A DNA stretch of 6,349 bases from Chloroflexota bacterium (GTDB taxonomy: Bacteria > Chloroflexota > Dehalococcoidia > GIF9 > UBA5629). The stretch lies in NCBI GenBank assembly GCA_026389675.1, contig JAPLHJ010000215.1:1-6349 (forward strand). Direction: 5' to 3'. The notes beneath the pieces are model-generated. The model was not told the origin of the DNA and made no database searches. It saw only the letters and a program-made list of their open reading frames with translations. The translations under genes and the position numbers were made by a program. Below are positions 1 to 6,105 of the stretch, one piece after another. The number at the start of each line of letters is the position of its first letter. Position 1 is the first letter of the stretch.

Positions 1-258
1 GTCCTGCTGGACGATGGCATGACTGCGCCCGCGATACTCGGGGAAATCAACTATGCCCCGCCTTACAACTACAGCATTACCATCCACGAGGGCCGCACCC
101 GCCAGGTCAGGCGTATGTTCGCCCACCTGGGGTATACGGTACGGGCATTGAAGCGGGTGAGGATGGGCAACCTGAGGTTGGGAGAACTGGCGGAAGGGCA
201 ATTCAAAAGGCTGTCCGTCCAGGAAATTGCATCGGCACTGAGGGAACACAAGAAATAA
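1..258 (+). CDS. Pseudouridine synthase, RsuA/RluB family, C-terminal fragment (5' end outside window)
   Basis: The frame is open from base 1 (VLLDDGMTAPA...) to a TAA at 256-258, giving 85 residues of the 3' end; the internal ATG at 19 is not the start. The stretch ITIHEGRTRQVRRMFAHLGY followed by LKRVRMGNLRLGELAEGQFKRL is the conserved C-terminal part of the RsuA/RluB/RluE/RluF family. These enzymes isomerise specific uridines of rRNA to pseudouridine in the cytoplasm. The R-Q-V-R-R-M block and the LxRxRxGxLxLGxL block are both present and in the usual order. The catalytic aspartate and the S4 RNA-binding domain lie upstream of the window, so which rRNA site is modified cannot be told; RluB-like (23S) is the likeliest guess. 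The C-terminus is short and ends soon after the conserved domain. Confidence 0.9.
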   Translation, partial: VLLDDGMTAPAILGEINYAPPYNYSITIHEGRTRQVRRMFAHLGYTVRALKRVRMGNLRLGELAEGQFKRLSVQEIASALREHKK

Positions 259-284
259 CTCTTCGCCCCTGGCGATTTTAGTCC

Positions 285-305
285 CGCTACGTGCAGCGTT
301 TTTTT
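285..305 (+). terminator. Weak terminator-like hairpin after the pseudouridine synthase
   Basis: CGCT (285-288) pairs with AGCG (295-298) around a 6-nt loop, followed directly by seven T residues (299-305). The 4-bp stem is short for an intrinsic terminator, but the T run and its position 27 nt past the stop codon fit. The rest of 259-368 shows no gene. A promoter for the next operon should lie here, but no convincing -35/-10 pair could be assigned. Confidence 0.35.
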
Positions 306-368
306 GAGTGGTGTAAAATAGTGCGGATTTTTATTTGCCTCAAATAAATTTAAGGAGTGTGTTTTAGA

Positions 369-1206
369 ATGGGTAACAGGCTAAAGGGCAAGGTAGCAAT
401 AGTAACAGGCTCAGGGCGCGGCATAGGCAGGGCAGAGGCCATGGCATTGGCTGCTGAAGGGGCCAAGGTTGTGGTAAATGATCTGGGTGCTGCCTCGGGG
501 TGAAAATATCGTTAAGACCGCCATCGACAAATTCGGCCGCATCGATATCCTGGTTAATAACGCGGGCATCCTGCGCGATAAAATGGTCTTCAACATGACT
601 GAAGAAGAGTGGGATATCATCATCAAGATCCACCTATACGGGCATTTTTACTGCACCAGGGCCGCTGCCCCGTATATGCGCCAGCAGAGATGGGGGCGCA
701 TCATCAATACATCATCCATCGCAGGCCTGGGCAACATGGGCCAGGCCAACTACAGTGCAGCCAAGGAAGGCATCGTTGGTTTCACCCGCACCGTAGCCAA
801 GGATATGGGCAAATACGGCGTGACCTGCAACGCCATCCGCCCCAACGCAGCCACCAGGATGACCGTGACTGATGAGCTTATGGCCGCCTGGAAAAAGCAG
901 TTCGTGGACGCCGGCGGCACCGATGAGAAAGTGTTCAAGGAAATGATAGATAAGATGGTGCTTTCCTCCAAACCGGAGAACATCGCGCCGGTGGTGGTCT
1001 GGCTGGCCACGGAGGAGGCTGCCAATGTTAACGGGGCTACCTTCTTCATCAGCGGCAACGATATCGGCATCTACGCAGAACCGGCGGTAACACAGAAGAT
1101 TACCAAGGCTGAAGGCTTCTGGAGCATTGACGAGCTGGTAAAGATTACCCCCAAAGAGCTCACCAACAACTGGGTAAACCCGATGCCGGCCAAGCCCGCC
1201 AAATAA
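369..1206 (+). pseudogene. SDR-family NAD(P)-dependent oxidoreductase, broken by an internal out-of-frame deletion
   Basis: Translation from ATG 369, with AAGGAG at 352-357, gives MGNRLKGKVAIVTGSGRGIG and continues through VVVNDLGAASG to a TGA at 501-503. Residues 13-20 are the Rossmann glycine motif TGSGRGIG. Asp38 after the second beta strand suggests NAD(H) preference. The rest of the enzyme is in another frame from about 499 (GENIVKTAIDKFGRIDILVNNAG) to the stop at 1204-1206. It carries NNAG, the catalytic serine in INTSS, and the YSAAK active-site Tyr/Lys (Tyr codon 751-753). TG to NNAG spans only about 50 codons where classical SDRs have about 75-90, so roughly 35-45 codons are missing and the frame is lost. 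VVVNDLG and the GRIDILVNNAGILRDK block resemble the hydroxyacyl-CoA dehydrogenase domain of MFE-2-type proteins and 3-oxoacyl-ACP reductases; the substrate is unknown. The ATG at 478 opens a 242-aa frame but has no Shine-Dalgarno and lacks the cofactor loop. The gene is probably first in an operon with the MFS and GNAT genes. Confidence 0.85.
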
Positions 1207-1260
1207 TAAGTACTGAATGTTATGACGATTGCTATCCACTGATACAACCGAGGAGGTACG

Positions 1261-2724
1261 ATGAGCAGTCATATTGTCCATGACAAAAGGATGCAGCTCT
1301 GGATAGTCATCAGTGTGGCTTTTGCCTCCTTCATGGCTGCGCTGGACACCTACATTGTCAACGTTGCCCTTCCTACCATTGCCCATTATTTTAACGTCGG
1401 CACTACTGATGCGGCGCTGGTCACACTGGCATACCTGCTGATAATAACCAGCACGCTGCCTATCTTCGGCAAAATAGGTGACCGCATCGGCTTCAAAACC
1501 GTATTCATACTCGGTTTTGCATTCTTCTCCATAGGTTCATTGTTCTGCGGGCTTTCACCACATATTTACCAACTGGTCGGCTCACGCTGTATACAGGGAC
1601 TCGGCGCTGCCATGCTTTATGCGGTAGGCATGGCCCTTGTGCCCAGGCATATACCACCGGAATCTCGCGGATGGGCTTTCGGCATCACCGCCACATTAGC
1701 AGGTTTAGGCGTGGTTGTAGGGGCGCCGCTGGGAGGTATCATCACCCAGTATTTCAGCTGGCACTGGATCTTCCTGATCAACGTTCCCGTCGGCATAGCG
1801 GCTATCTTCGTAGCCATCAAGGTCATTCCCTCCGGCCAGCCTGATAGCGCTGACAAGAAACAGGGCGCGTTTGATTATCCCGGGGCCATACTGAGTTTTG
1901 TCGGCCTTTTCACGCTGGTTGGAGCCCTCAACAGGGGTCAAAAATTAGGGTGGGACCATCCGGGCATCATAGCCGGCTTTATCCTGTCAGCGATTTTACT
2001 TACAGCTTTCATCATCAGGGAGAATCGATGCAAGGACCCCCTGCTTGATATTGAGCTCTTCAAAATTCCAAGCTTCAGTTACGGAGCTTTTGCCGCCATG
2101 TTCGCCTGGTGCATGTTCGCCGGCAGTAATTTCCTCTTGCCTTTCTATATGACCCTTACACTGGAACTGCCATCAAGTATCATAGGCGCACTCTTCCTCA
2201 TCAGTTCCATCCTCTTCATCATAGTAAGCCCGTATATGGGGCGACTCTCCGACCGCACCGGCACCCGCATACTTTGCTGTTTGGGCATGGGCGGAGCAAC
2301 CGCTGCAGTGCTTTTCTTCGCGCTTACCCTGGGATTGCATTCCCTGTTTCCTATCTTAATTTACCTGGCCCTGGCCGGGGTCACCATGGGCGCCTTTGTA
2401 CCGCCTAATAACAGCCTCACCCTGGGCTCCATACCTGAGGCAAGCCAGGGAGCGGCATCCGCCGCCTCGCGCGCGCTGATGAACCTGGGCATGGTGCTCG
2501 GTGTGGCCATCTACCAGACTATTTTTTCGGCAGTTTTGCCCGATTCGGCACTTAATACGAGCCTGTTAACTTCCGGTGTTCCAGCGGCAACATTAGACAT
2601 CGGCTTCCGCAATGCCTTCCTTGCGGGTGGCATCATGTGCGGTTTGTCCTTTGTGCTATCGCTGCTGGCAAGGGAAGACAGGGGTAAAAAGTCCGGCTCG
2701 GTCAGGCCTGATACCATAGTGTAG
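1261..2724 (+). CDS. MFS drug/solute exporter, DHA2 (EmrB/QacA-like) family
   Basis: This is a 487-aa integral membrane protein, almost entirely hydrophobic helices with short loops. Length and motifs fit the 14-helix DHA2 proton antiporters that expel drugs or metabolites from the cytoplasm. Motif D1 is LDTYIVNVALP (residues 28-38). Motif A is GKIGDRIGFKTVF (70-82). Motif B is RCIQGLGAA (109-117). The antiporter motif C is GLGVVVGAPLGG (148-159), followed by the family's WxWIFLINVPVG segment. A second motif-A-like loop, GRLSDRTGTRIL, marks the second half. ATG 1261 is chosen for AGGAGG at 1251-1256, four bases upstream. It lies 54 nt after the SDR and 24 nt before the GNAT gene, so co-transcription is likely. 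The frame is intact. The substrate cannot be told from sequence. The short C-terminal tail is charged (REDRGKKSGS). Confidence 0.92.
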   Translation: MSSHIVHDKRMQLWIVISVAFASFMAALDTYIVNVALPTIAHYFNVGTTDAALVTLAYLLIITSTLPIFGKIGDRIGFKTVFILGFAFFSIGSLFCGLSPHIYQLVGSRCIQGLGAAMLYAVGMALVPRHIPPESRGWAFGITATLAGLGVVVGAPLGGIITQYFSWHWIFLINVPVGIAAIFVAIKVIPSGQPDSADKKQGAFDYPGAILSFVGLFTLVGALNRGQKLGWDHPGIIAGFILSAILLTAFIIRENRCKDPLLDIELFKIPSFSYGAFAAMFAWCMFAGSNFLLPFYMTLTLELPSSIIGALFLISSILFIIVSPYMGRLSDRTGTRILCCLGMGGATAAVLFFALTLGLHSLFPILIYLALAGVTMGAFVPPNNSLTLGSIPEASQGAASAASRALMNLGMVLGVAIYQTIFSAVLPDSALNTSLLTSGVPAATLDIGFRNAFLAGGIMCGLSFVLSLLAREDRGKKSGSVRPDTIV

Positions 2725-2735
2725 GCAATTAAGGC

Positions 2736-2743
2736 AAGGAGGT
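2736..2743 (+). promoter_or_regulatory. Strong ribosome binding site that fixes the TTG start of the GNAT gene
   Basis: AAGGAGGT is a perfect match to the anti-Shine-Dalgarno, five bases before TTG at 2749-2751. No ATG or GTG is similarly placed in the frame, so the unusual start codon is well supported. Confidence 0.8.
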
Positions 2744-2748
2744 GGCCA

Positions 2749-3231
2749 TTGTCGACAGACAGTTGTGTAATAAGGAAAGTGAAGGACGAAGATCGGGATG
2801 CAGTAGTAGGCATTATCAATTATTTCATAGAGCACAGTTACGCCAATTATATGGAAGGCATAGTCGACGGGTCTTTCTTTAATATGGCCAGAAATATGTG
2901 CAGGAACGGCATTTTTTATGTTGTCGACTCGTCACAGGAAGACGTTATCGGTTTCGGTATGCTGAGGCCGCATATGTACCCGGGCCTATTCAAGCGCGCG
3001 GCAGAAGTAAGTTACTTCATACTGCCGGGACACACGCATAAGGGACTGGGCAGCAAACTGCTGGCAACGCTTGAGCGGGAAGCACATAAAGTTGAAATCG
3101 AAACACTACTGGCCAATATCTCATCGATTAACGAGCAGAGCCTGTCCTTCCACCGCGGATGCAGAAGTTTATCTGAAACCAACGCAAAAGGCGGGTCAAA
3201 TGACCCGCCTTTTGGAATTATAAGCTGTTAA
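2749..3231 (+). CDS. GNAT-family N-acetyltransferase with a deleted and frame-shifted C-terminus
   Basis: The 160-residue frame starts at TTG. It resembles phosphinothricin-acetyltransferase-like GNATs, which transfer acetyl from acetyl-CoA to an amine. The N-terminus (CVIRKVKDEDRDAVVGIINYFIE) is the usual beta1-alpha1 unit. AEVSYFILPGHTHKGLGSKLL (about 85-105) is motif A, with the HKGLGS pyrophosphate loop for acetyl-CoA. NISSINEQSLSFHR (123-136) is the beta5-alpha4 segment. After FHR, relatives continue with a K-x-G-F ... G-R-x ... D-V-V-W-M-Q segment, which is absent. Instead the frame reads GCRSLSETNAKGG and runs through a terminator hairpin. In another frame, 3159-3176 reads MQKFI then TGA, which looks like the original C-terminus. 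About 25-30 codons therefore appear deleted near 3154-3159. The product probably lacks its last strands and is inactive or unstable, unless the deletion is a sequencing artefact. It is the last gene of the SDR-MFS-GNAT operon. The acceptor substrate is unknown. Confidence 0.8.
   Translation: MSTDSCVIRKVKDEDRDAVVGIINYFIEHSYANYMEGIVDGSFFNMARNMCRNGIFYVVDSSQEDVIGFGMLRPHMYPGLFKRAAEVSYFILPGHTHKGLGSKLLATLEREAHKVEIETLLANISSINEQSLSFHRGCRSLSETNAKGGSNDPPFGIISC
3186..3213. terminator. Bidirectional intrinsic terminator between the convergent operons
   Basis: AAAAGGCGGGTCA (3186-3198) and TGACCCGCCTTTT (3201-3213) form a perfect 13-bp inverted repeat with only AA between them, so the effective loop is about four bases. 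The GC-rich core has A's on the left and T's on the right, giving a U tract on either strand. It lies before the stop of the extended GNAT frame but after the presumed original GNAT stop (3174-3176), and 23 nt past the HtrA stop on the other strand. Confidence 0.85.
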
Positions 3232-3235
3232 CCGC

Positions 3236-4482
3236 CTATTTTATTCTGAAGTGGAATGGGCCGAAATCGAACTGGTTCTGGTTGGGATCCTGGCCGTTGC
3301 CTGGATTGAATTGATTATAGGCAGGCATCTTATCCGGCCATCCACCTAATACGACCGGCACCGAGATCTGCTGGTCTCCCCTCTGAACTGAGAGAGTCAC
3401 CGTATCTCCCGGCTTCTTACCGTTGAAATAAGAAAGTATATCCTCTACCCTGGTTACCGGTGTACTGTCGATGGCGGTAATGATATCGCCACCAGCAGTC
3501 GCTTCGTTTTGATTATTCCTGCCGCTCTCCACGAGTCCGGCCTTCTCAGCCGGGCTGCCGGCCATGACGCCGACGACATAAACGCCTTTCCCGGCTTTCA
3601 GCTTCAACCTATCAACCAGGTCTTTGCTTACCGGCATGCCTTCGATGCCCAGCCACGGTGTCTTGATCGAGCCGCCCTTAAGCAACTCCGGCAATATCTT
3701 TTTAGCAGTGTCGATAGGAACGGCAAAGCCTACTCCGTTCGCCGAAGCTTCTATCGCCGTGTTGATACCGATGACCTCACCTTGGGAATTGAGCAGCGTA
3801 CCGCCGGAGTTTCCCGGGTTGATGGCGGCGTCCGTCTGTATGATACCCGTCATATTGCGGCTTGAAGATCCGGGTATCGACCTGCCGATACCACTGACTA
3901 TCCCTACGGTGATTGAACCCTGCAGGCCGAAGGGCGAACCCAGTGCAACCGCCATCTGGCCCGGTTTTACTTTGCTGGAATCGGCCAGCACCAGGTAGGC
4001 CAGCCCGGGAATTTTGGCAGCGTCCACCTGCACCAGGGCAATATCGTTATTAGGGTCCGTGCCGATAACCTTGCCTTCAAGCTCCGTGCCGTCACTCAGA
4101 TAGACTTGAACGGTGGATACCTTGTCCACCACATGGTTATTGGTGAGGCATCGATAATAAATCCCGAACCCTGTCCCCTCATCTTGGGGATATCGAGGCC
4201 AAACGGGCTGAGAAAAGGCGCCGGCGCAGATGCTACGGATTCGACCTGCACAACGGCAGGGATACATTTTTCATACAATGATACTGTGGTGCTTTCATCA
4301 AAAAGCGGCGCTACCTGCACCGCGGCTGAGGACGACGGAAGCTTGATCTCCGAAGATTGTTTGGCTCCAGCCGGGGCCGCCGTGCCGCAGCCGGCGACGA
4401 TTAATAACACCGCCGCCAGTATGGCCAGCGTGATAATCCACCCGCCGCGTTTCCAGGCTGCAAATTTTTTCCATAAAGACAT
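3236..4482 (-). pseudogene. htrA: HtrA/DegP-type serine protease lipoprotein, frame broken by a short deletion
   Basis: The gene starts at ATG 4482-4480, behind AAGGAGGA. Residues 1-32 are a lipoprotein signal peptide: basic start, hydrophobic LAILAAVLLIVAGC, lipobox VAGC, with Cys32 as the lipidated residue. A serine/alanine linker follows, then RGQGSGFIIDA (residues 102-112). The frame then shifts. From 4147 downward the other frame gives LTNNHVVD with catalytic His (4135-4133), NNDIALVQVD with catalytic Asp (about 4045), and INPGNSGG with the nucleophilic Ser (3808-3806). One PDZ domain follows (GKGVYVVGVMAGSPAEKAG ... GGDIITAID), and the tail is rich in Asn/Gln/Phe. The break replaces the usual D-G-Y-I between FIID and LTNNHVV. 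A loss of 13 nt (any 1 mod 3) would restore a protein of about 419 residues, normal for the family. HtrA proteins degrade or refold damaged exported proteins; this one would be anchored on the outer face of the membrane. It is the last gene of the sigma operon. The rest of the sequence shows no decay, so an assembly error is a real alternative. Confidence 0.88.
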
Positions 4483-4487
4483 AGCTG

Positions 4488-4495
4488 TCCTCCTT
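4488..4495 (-). promoter_or_regulatory. Ribosome binding site of the HtrA gene
   Basis: Read on the minus strand, AAGGAGGA lies five bases before ATG 4482-4480. This fixes the start upstream of the signal peptide and shows that the frame carrying the lipobox is the authentic N-terminus. The 38-nt gap after the membrane-protein stop contains no terminator, so HtrA is likely read from the sigma-factor transcript. Confidence 0.75.
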
Positions 4496-4520
4496 CATTT
4501 TGTTGACTATTGAATATCCG

Positions 4521-5393
4521 TTAAAGGTTTTGACGCAGATAATACATCTCGAAAAGATTGGGGGAATTCGACTGCTGTTGGATGACCCTCTCGATTTTCA
4601 TCTCTTCCAGGTCAACCTGTACCAGCCAGGTCTTACCATTAAGTAGAATAGGGACCACGGCCTGGGATGCAGCCGGCGTCACCTTCAAAATATTCCCGTT
4701 TACTACCGTCATTTTCGAGATGGACGAAAAAATCGGGAAGACCCGGCCGGTCTGTGCGCCGCTGTCCAGCAAATCTTTAACCCGGGTATCGGAAGAGGCG
4801 ATTTGAATTGCCTTATCCTGCTCCGCCTGCGGCAATTCCGGCATAAATAATCCTTCATAGCGCCGCGTTTGCACCACGGTCCGGACATTCATATCTACAT
4901 CCGCTTCGATGAAGTCCCCCATACCGCGGCAACATACCACACTGGCCATACCGTCCCTGACATCCACGCGTACAATAATAATTTCACCACTTCCGGTCAG
5001 GCGCTGTTGTATAGCAGGGTCCTTTTTCACCACGTCTGCGGCGATTACCGCGGGTGAGGGGCTCGCGACATAAAACACAGCAGCCAGCATTGCGGCTACG
5101 ATAAAAAGAGCTAACCCACCGGCAGCCGCGGCCCTCCAGGCTGGGGCGCGCAGCCAATTAAAGGCATCTCTTATCGCGCCCATAAAATCACCCGCCGGCA
5201 ACGGCGCTTTTCCTGGCCGATGCATACCGGCGGTACCTTCCATCAAAACCGCCTTGAGCTTTCCCCTGTGACCGACAATAAGCAGCTCGGGAATTTCGAC
5301 GTTTTCCAGTTTCCGGATAAGCATGTCCTTTTTCATTTTCTTGCCCTGCGCTCTAATAAATATAATGCCCCGCCGGTTAAAAAGTTGCATCAC
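4521..5393 (-). CDS. Single-pass membrane protein, probable anti-sigma factor for the adjacent sigma factor
   Basis: The frame allows 290 residues from GTG 5393, or 289 from ATG 5390, whose A is the last base of the sigma-factor TGA (TGATG overlap). An ATG at 5336 (MKKDMLIRKLENVEIPELLI) is the alternative start and fits better the look of short cytoplasmic anti-sigma domains; no start has a clear Shine-Dalgarno. One strong transmembrane helix (about 86-110, AAAAGGLALFIVAAMLAAVFYVA) separates a basic cytoplasmic N-terminus from an outer domain of about 180 residues. The outer part contains VVCCRGMGDFIEADVDM and a late LLNGKTWLVQVDLEEMKIERV segment. No HxxxCxxC zinc motif is visible, so it is not a ZAS-type anti-sigma. 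The role is inferred from gene order (sigma, membrane protein, HtrA) and topology, not from a recognised domain. Translational coupling to the sigma factor would keep the two proteins in balance. Confidence 0.75.
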   Translation of the reverse strand: MMQLFNRRGIIFIRAQGKKMKKDMLIRKLENVEIPELLIVGHRGKLKAVLMEGTAGMHRPGKAPLPAGDFMGAIRDAFNWLRAPAWRAAAAGGLALFIVAAMLAAVFYVASPSPAVIAADVVKKDPAIQQRLTGSGEIIIVRVDVRDGMASVVCCRGMGDFIEADVDMNVRTVVQTRRYEGLFMPELPQAEQDKAIQIASSDTRVKDLLDSGAQTGRVFPIFSSISKMTVVNGNILKVTPAASQAVVPILLNGKTWLVQVDLEEMKIERVIQQQSNSPNLFEMYYLRQNL

Positions 5394-5971
5394 TGCATCT
5401 TTTCTCTCAATTTCTCCACGCCTCTGTGTAAAAGTGACTTGATAGTCCCTTCCTTCTTTCCCAGTATCTTGACCATCTCCCTGATTTTTTTCTTCTCAAA
5501 GAATTTCAAGGTGATCACTTCCTGGTACATCTCAGGCAATTCTGCAAGCTTTTTATGCAGGAGGAGGAACTCCTCGTGCCTGCTCAATTCTTCTTCAGCG
5601 TGGTTTATTTCATCCGCGTAATCACCCGTGTCAGCCAGTTCCGCTATCTCCTCAATACTGGCAATACGCTTGCCTCCCTGCCGCCGGTAATGGTCATTTA
5701 CCTCATTACCGGCAATCCGGTACAACCAGGCGCCAAATGGCACATCCCTCCAGCGGAATTTTCTGATCTGGTTAAGCGCTTTCAAAAAGGTAATCGATGT
5801 TATGTCAAGTGCTAACTGTATGTTAGCTGTGCGTTTCAATGCGAAGTTAAAGATCCGCTGGTAATACATCTCGTACAGATCGCCGAAGGCCTCGGGGTTA
5901 TGCTGCGCGCGCTTTACCAGTTCTTCTTCCGCTTTCAACTGGCCGCTGGAAAGCAAAGTTTCAGGTTTCAT
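5390..5971 (-). CDS. RNA polymerase sigma-70 family factor, ECF type
   Basis: This is a 193-aa cytoplasmic protein with the two-domain ECF layout and no region 3. Region 2 covers about residues 15-98: AFGDLYEMYYQRIFNFALKR, then the -10-recognition helix region ITSITFLKALNQIRKFR, then PFGAWLYRIAGNEVNDHYRR. An acidic linker rich in Glu (about 106-135) follows. Region 4 covers about 138-192: KLAELPEMYQEVITLKFFEKKKIREMVKILGKKEGTIKSLLHRGVEKLRE, the helix-turn-helix that reads the -35 element. ITSITF replaces the commoner LTQEVF. ATG 5971 is the first start in frame and has no obvious Shine-Dalgarno. The gene overlaps or abuts the membrane-protein gene and is two genes upstream of HtrA, which suggests an envelope-stress regulon that includes its own operon. 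Confidence 0.92.
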   Translation of the reverse strand: MKPETLLSSGQLKAEEELVKRAQHNPEAFGDLYEMYYQRIFNFALKRTANIQLALDITSITFLKALNQIRKFRWRDVPFGAWLYRIAGNEVNDHYRRQGGKRIASIEEIAELADTGDYADEINHAEEELSRHEEFLLLHKKLAELPEMYQEVITLKFFEKKKIREMVKILGKKEGTIKSLLHRGVEKLREKMQ

Positions 5972-6003
5972 TTCGATATTTATTTCTCAGTTTACCTGAT
6001 AAC

Positions 6004-6026
6004 GCAATGGTTGCAGAAATGTTGCA
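6004..6026. repeat. Short repeated motif upstream of the sigma factor, possible operator or promoter region
   Basis: GTTGCA occurs at 6010-6015 and again at 6021-6026, a period of 11 bases or about one helical turn. The first copy overlaps an inverted repeat GCAA-TGG-TTGC (6004-6014). The site lies 33-55 bases before the sigma-factor start on the minus strand, where a promoter is expected. No clear sigma-70 -35/-10 pair was found here. It may be a regulator site or chance. Confidence 0.3.
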
Positions 6027-6040
6027 TTACCAAAATAGAA

Positions 6041-6094
6041 GCAGGGCTAACCTGAACAGCACCCGGCGCACCGTGCACTGCCAGTCAGCCCTGC
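6041..6094 (-). terminator. Long imperfect hairpin after aqpZ, probable terminator
   Basis: GCAGGGCT (6041-6048) and AGCCCTGC (6087-6094) are a perfect 8-bp inverted repeat. The inner arms continue imperfectly with CTG (6052-6054) against CAG (6082-6084), and CAGCAC against GTGCACTG. On the minus strand the hairpin begins 12 nt past the aqpZ stop and is followed by a T-rich TTCTATTTT, as expected for an intrinsic terminator. It would insulate the sigma operon from aqpZ transcription. Confidence 0.55.
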
Positions 6095-6105
6095 CCGTAT
6101 TCAGA

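Noticed and set aside
478..1206. A separate intact 242-aa gene starting at ATG 478
   Set aside because: The first eight codons are the upstream SDR sequence read out of frame, there is no Shine-Dalgarno, and the product would lack the Rossmann cofactor loop. It is better seen as the 3' part of a broken SDR.
712..1386. A 224-aa open frame on the minus strand opposite the SDR and MFS genes
   Set aside because: It lies antisense to well-supported SDR catalytic motifs, is rich in His/Gly/Asp as expected of a complementary-frame shadow, and has no ribosome binding site or recognisable domain.
3509..3998. Overlapping plus-strand open frames of 118 and 124 codons
   Set aside because: Both are antisense to the HtrA catalytic and PDZ regions, whose motifs are unmistakable. 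They show no start signal and no domain.
4100..4160. Programmed ribosomal frameshift in HtrA
   Set aside because: There is no slippery heptamer or obvious stimulator at the joint, and a frameshift would not restore the missing D-G-Y-I turn. A deletion or sequence error explains both.
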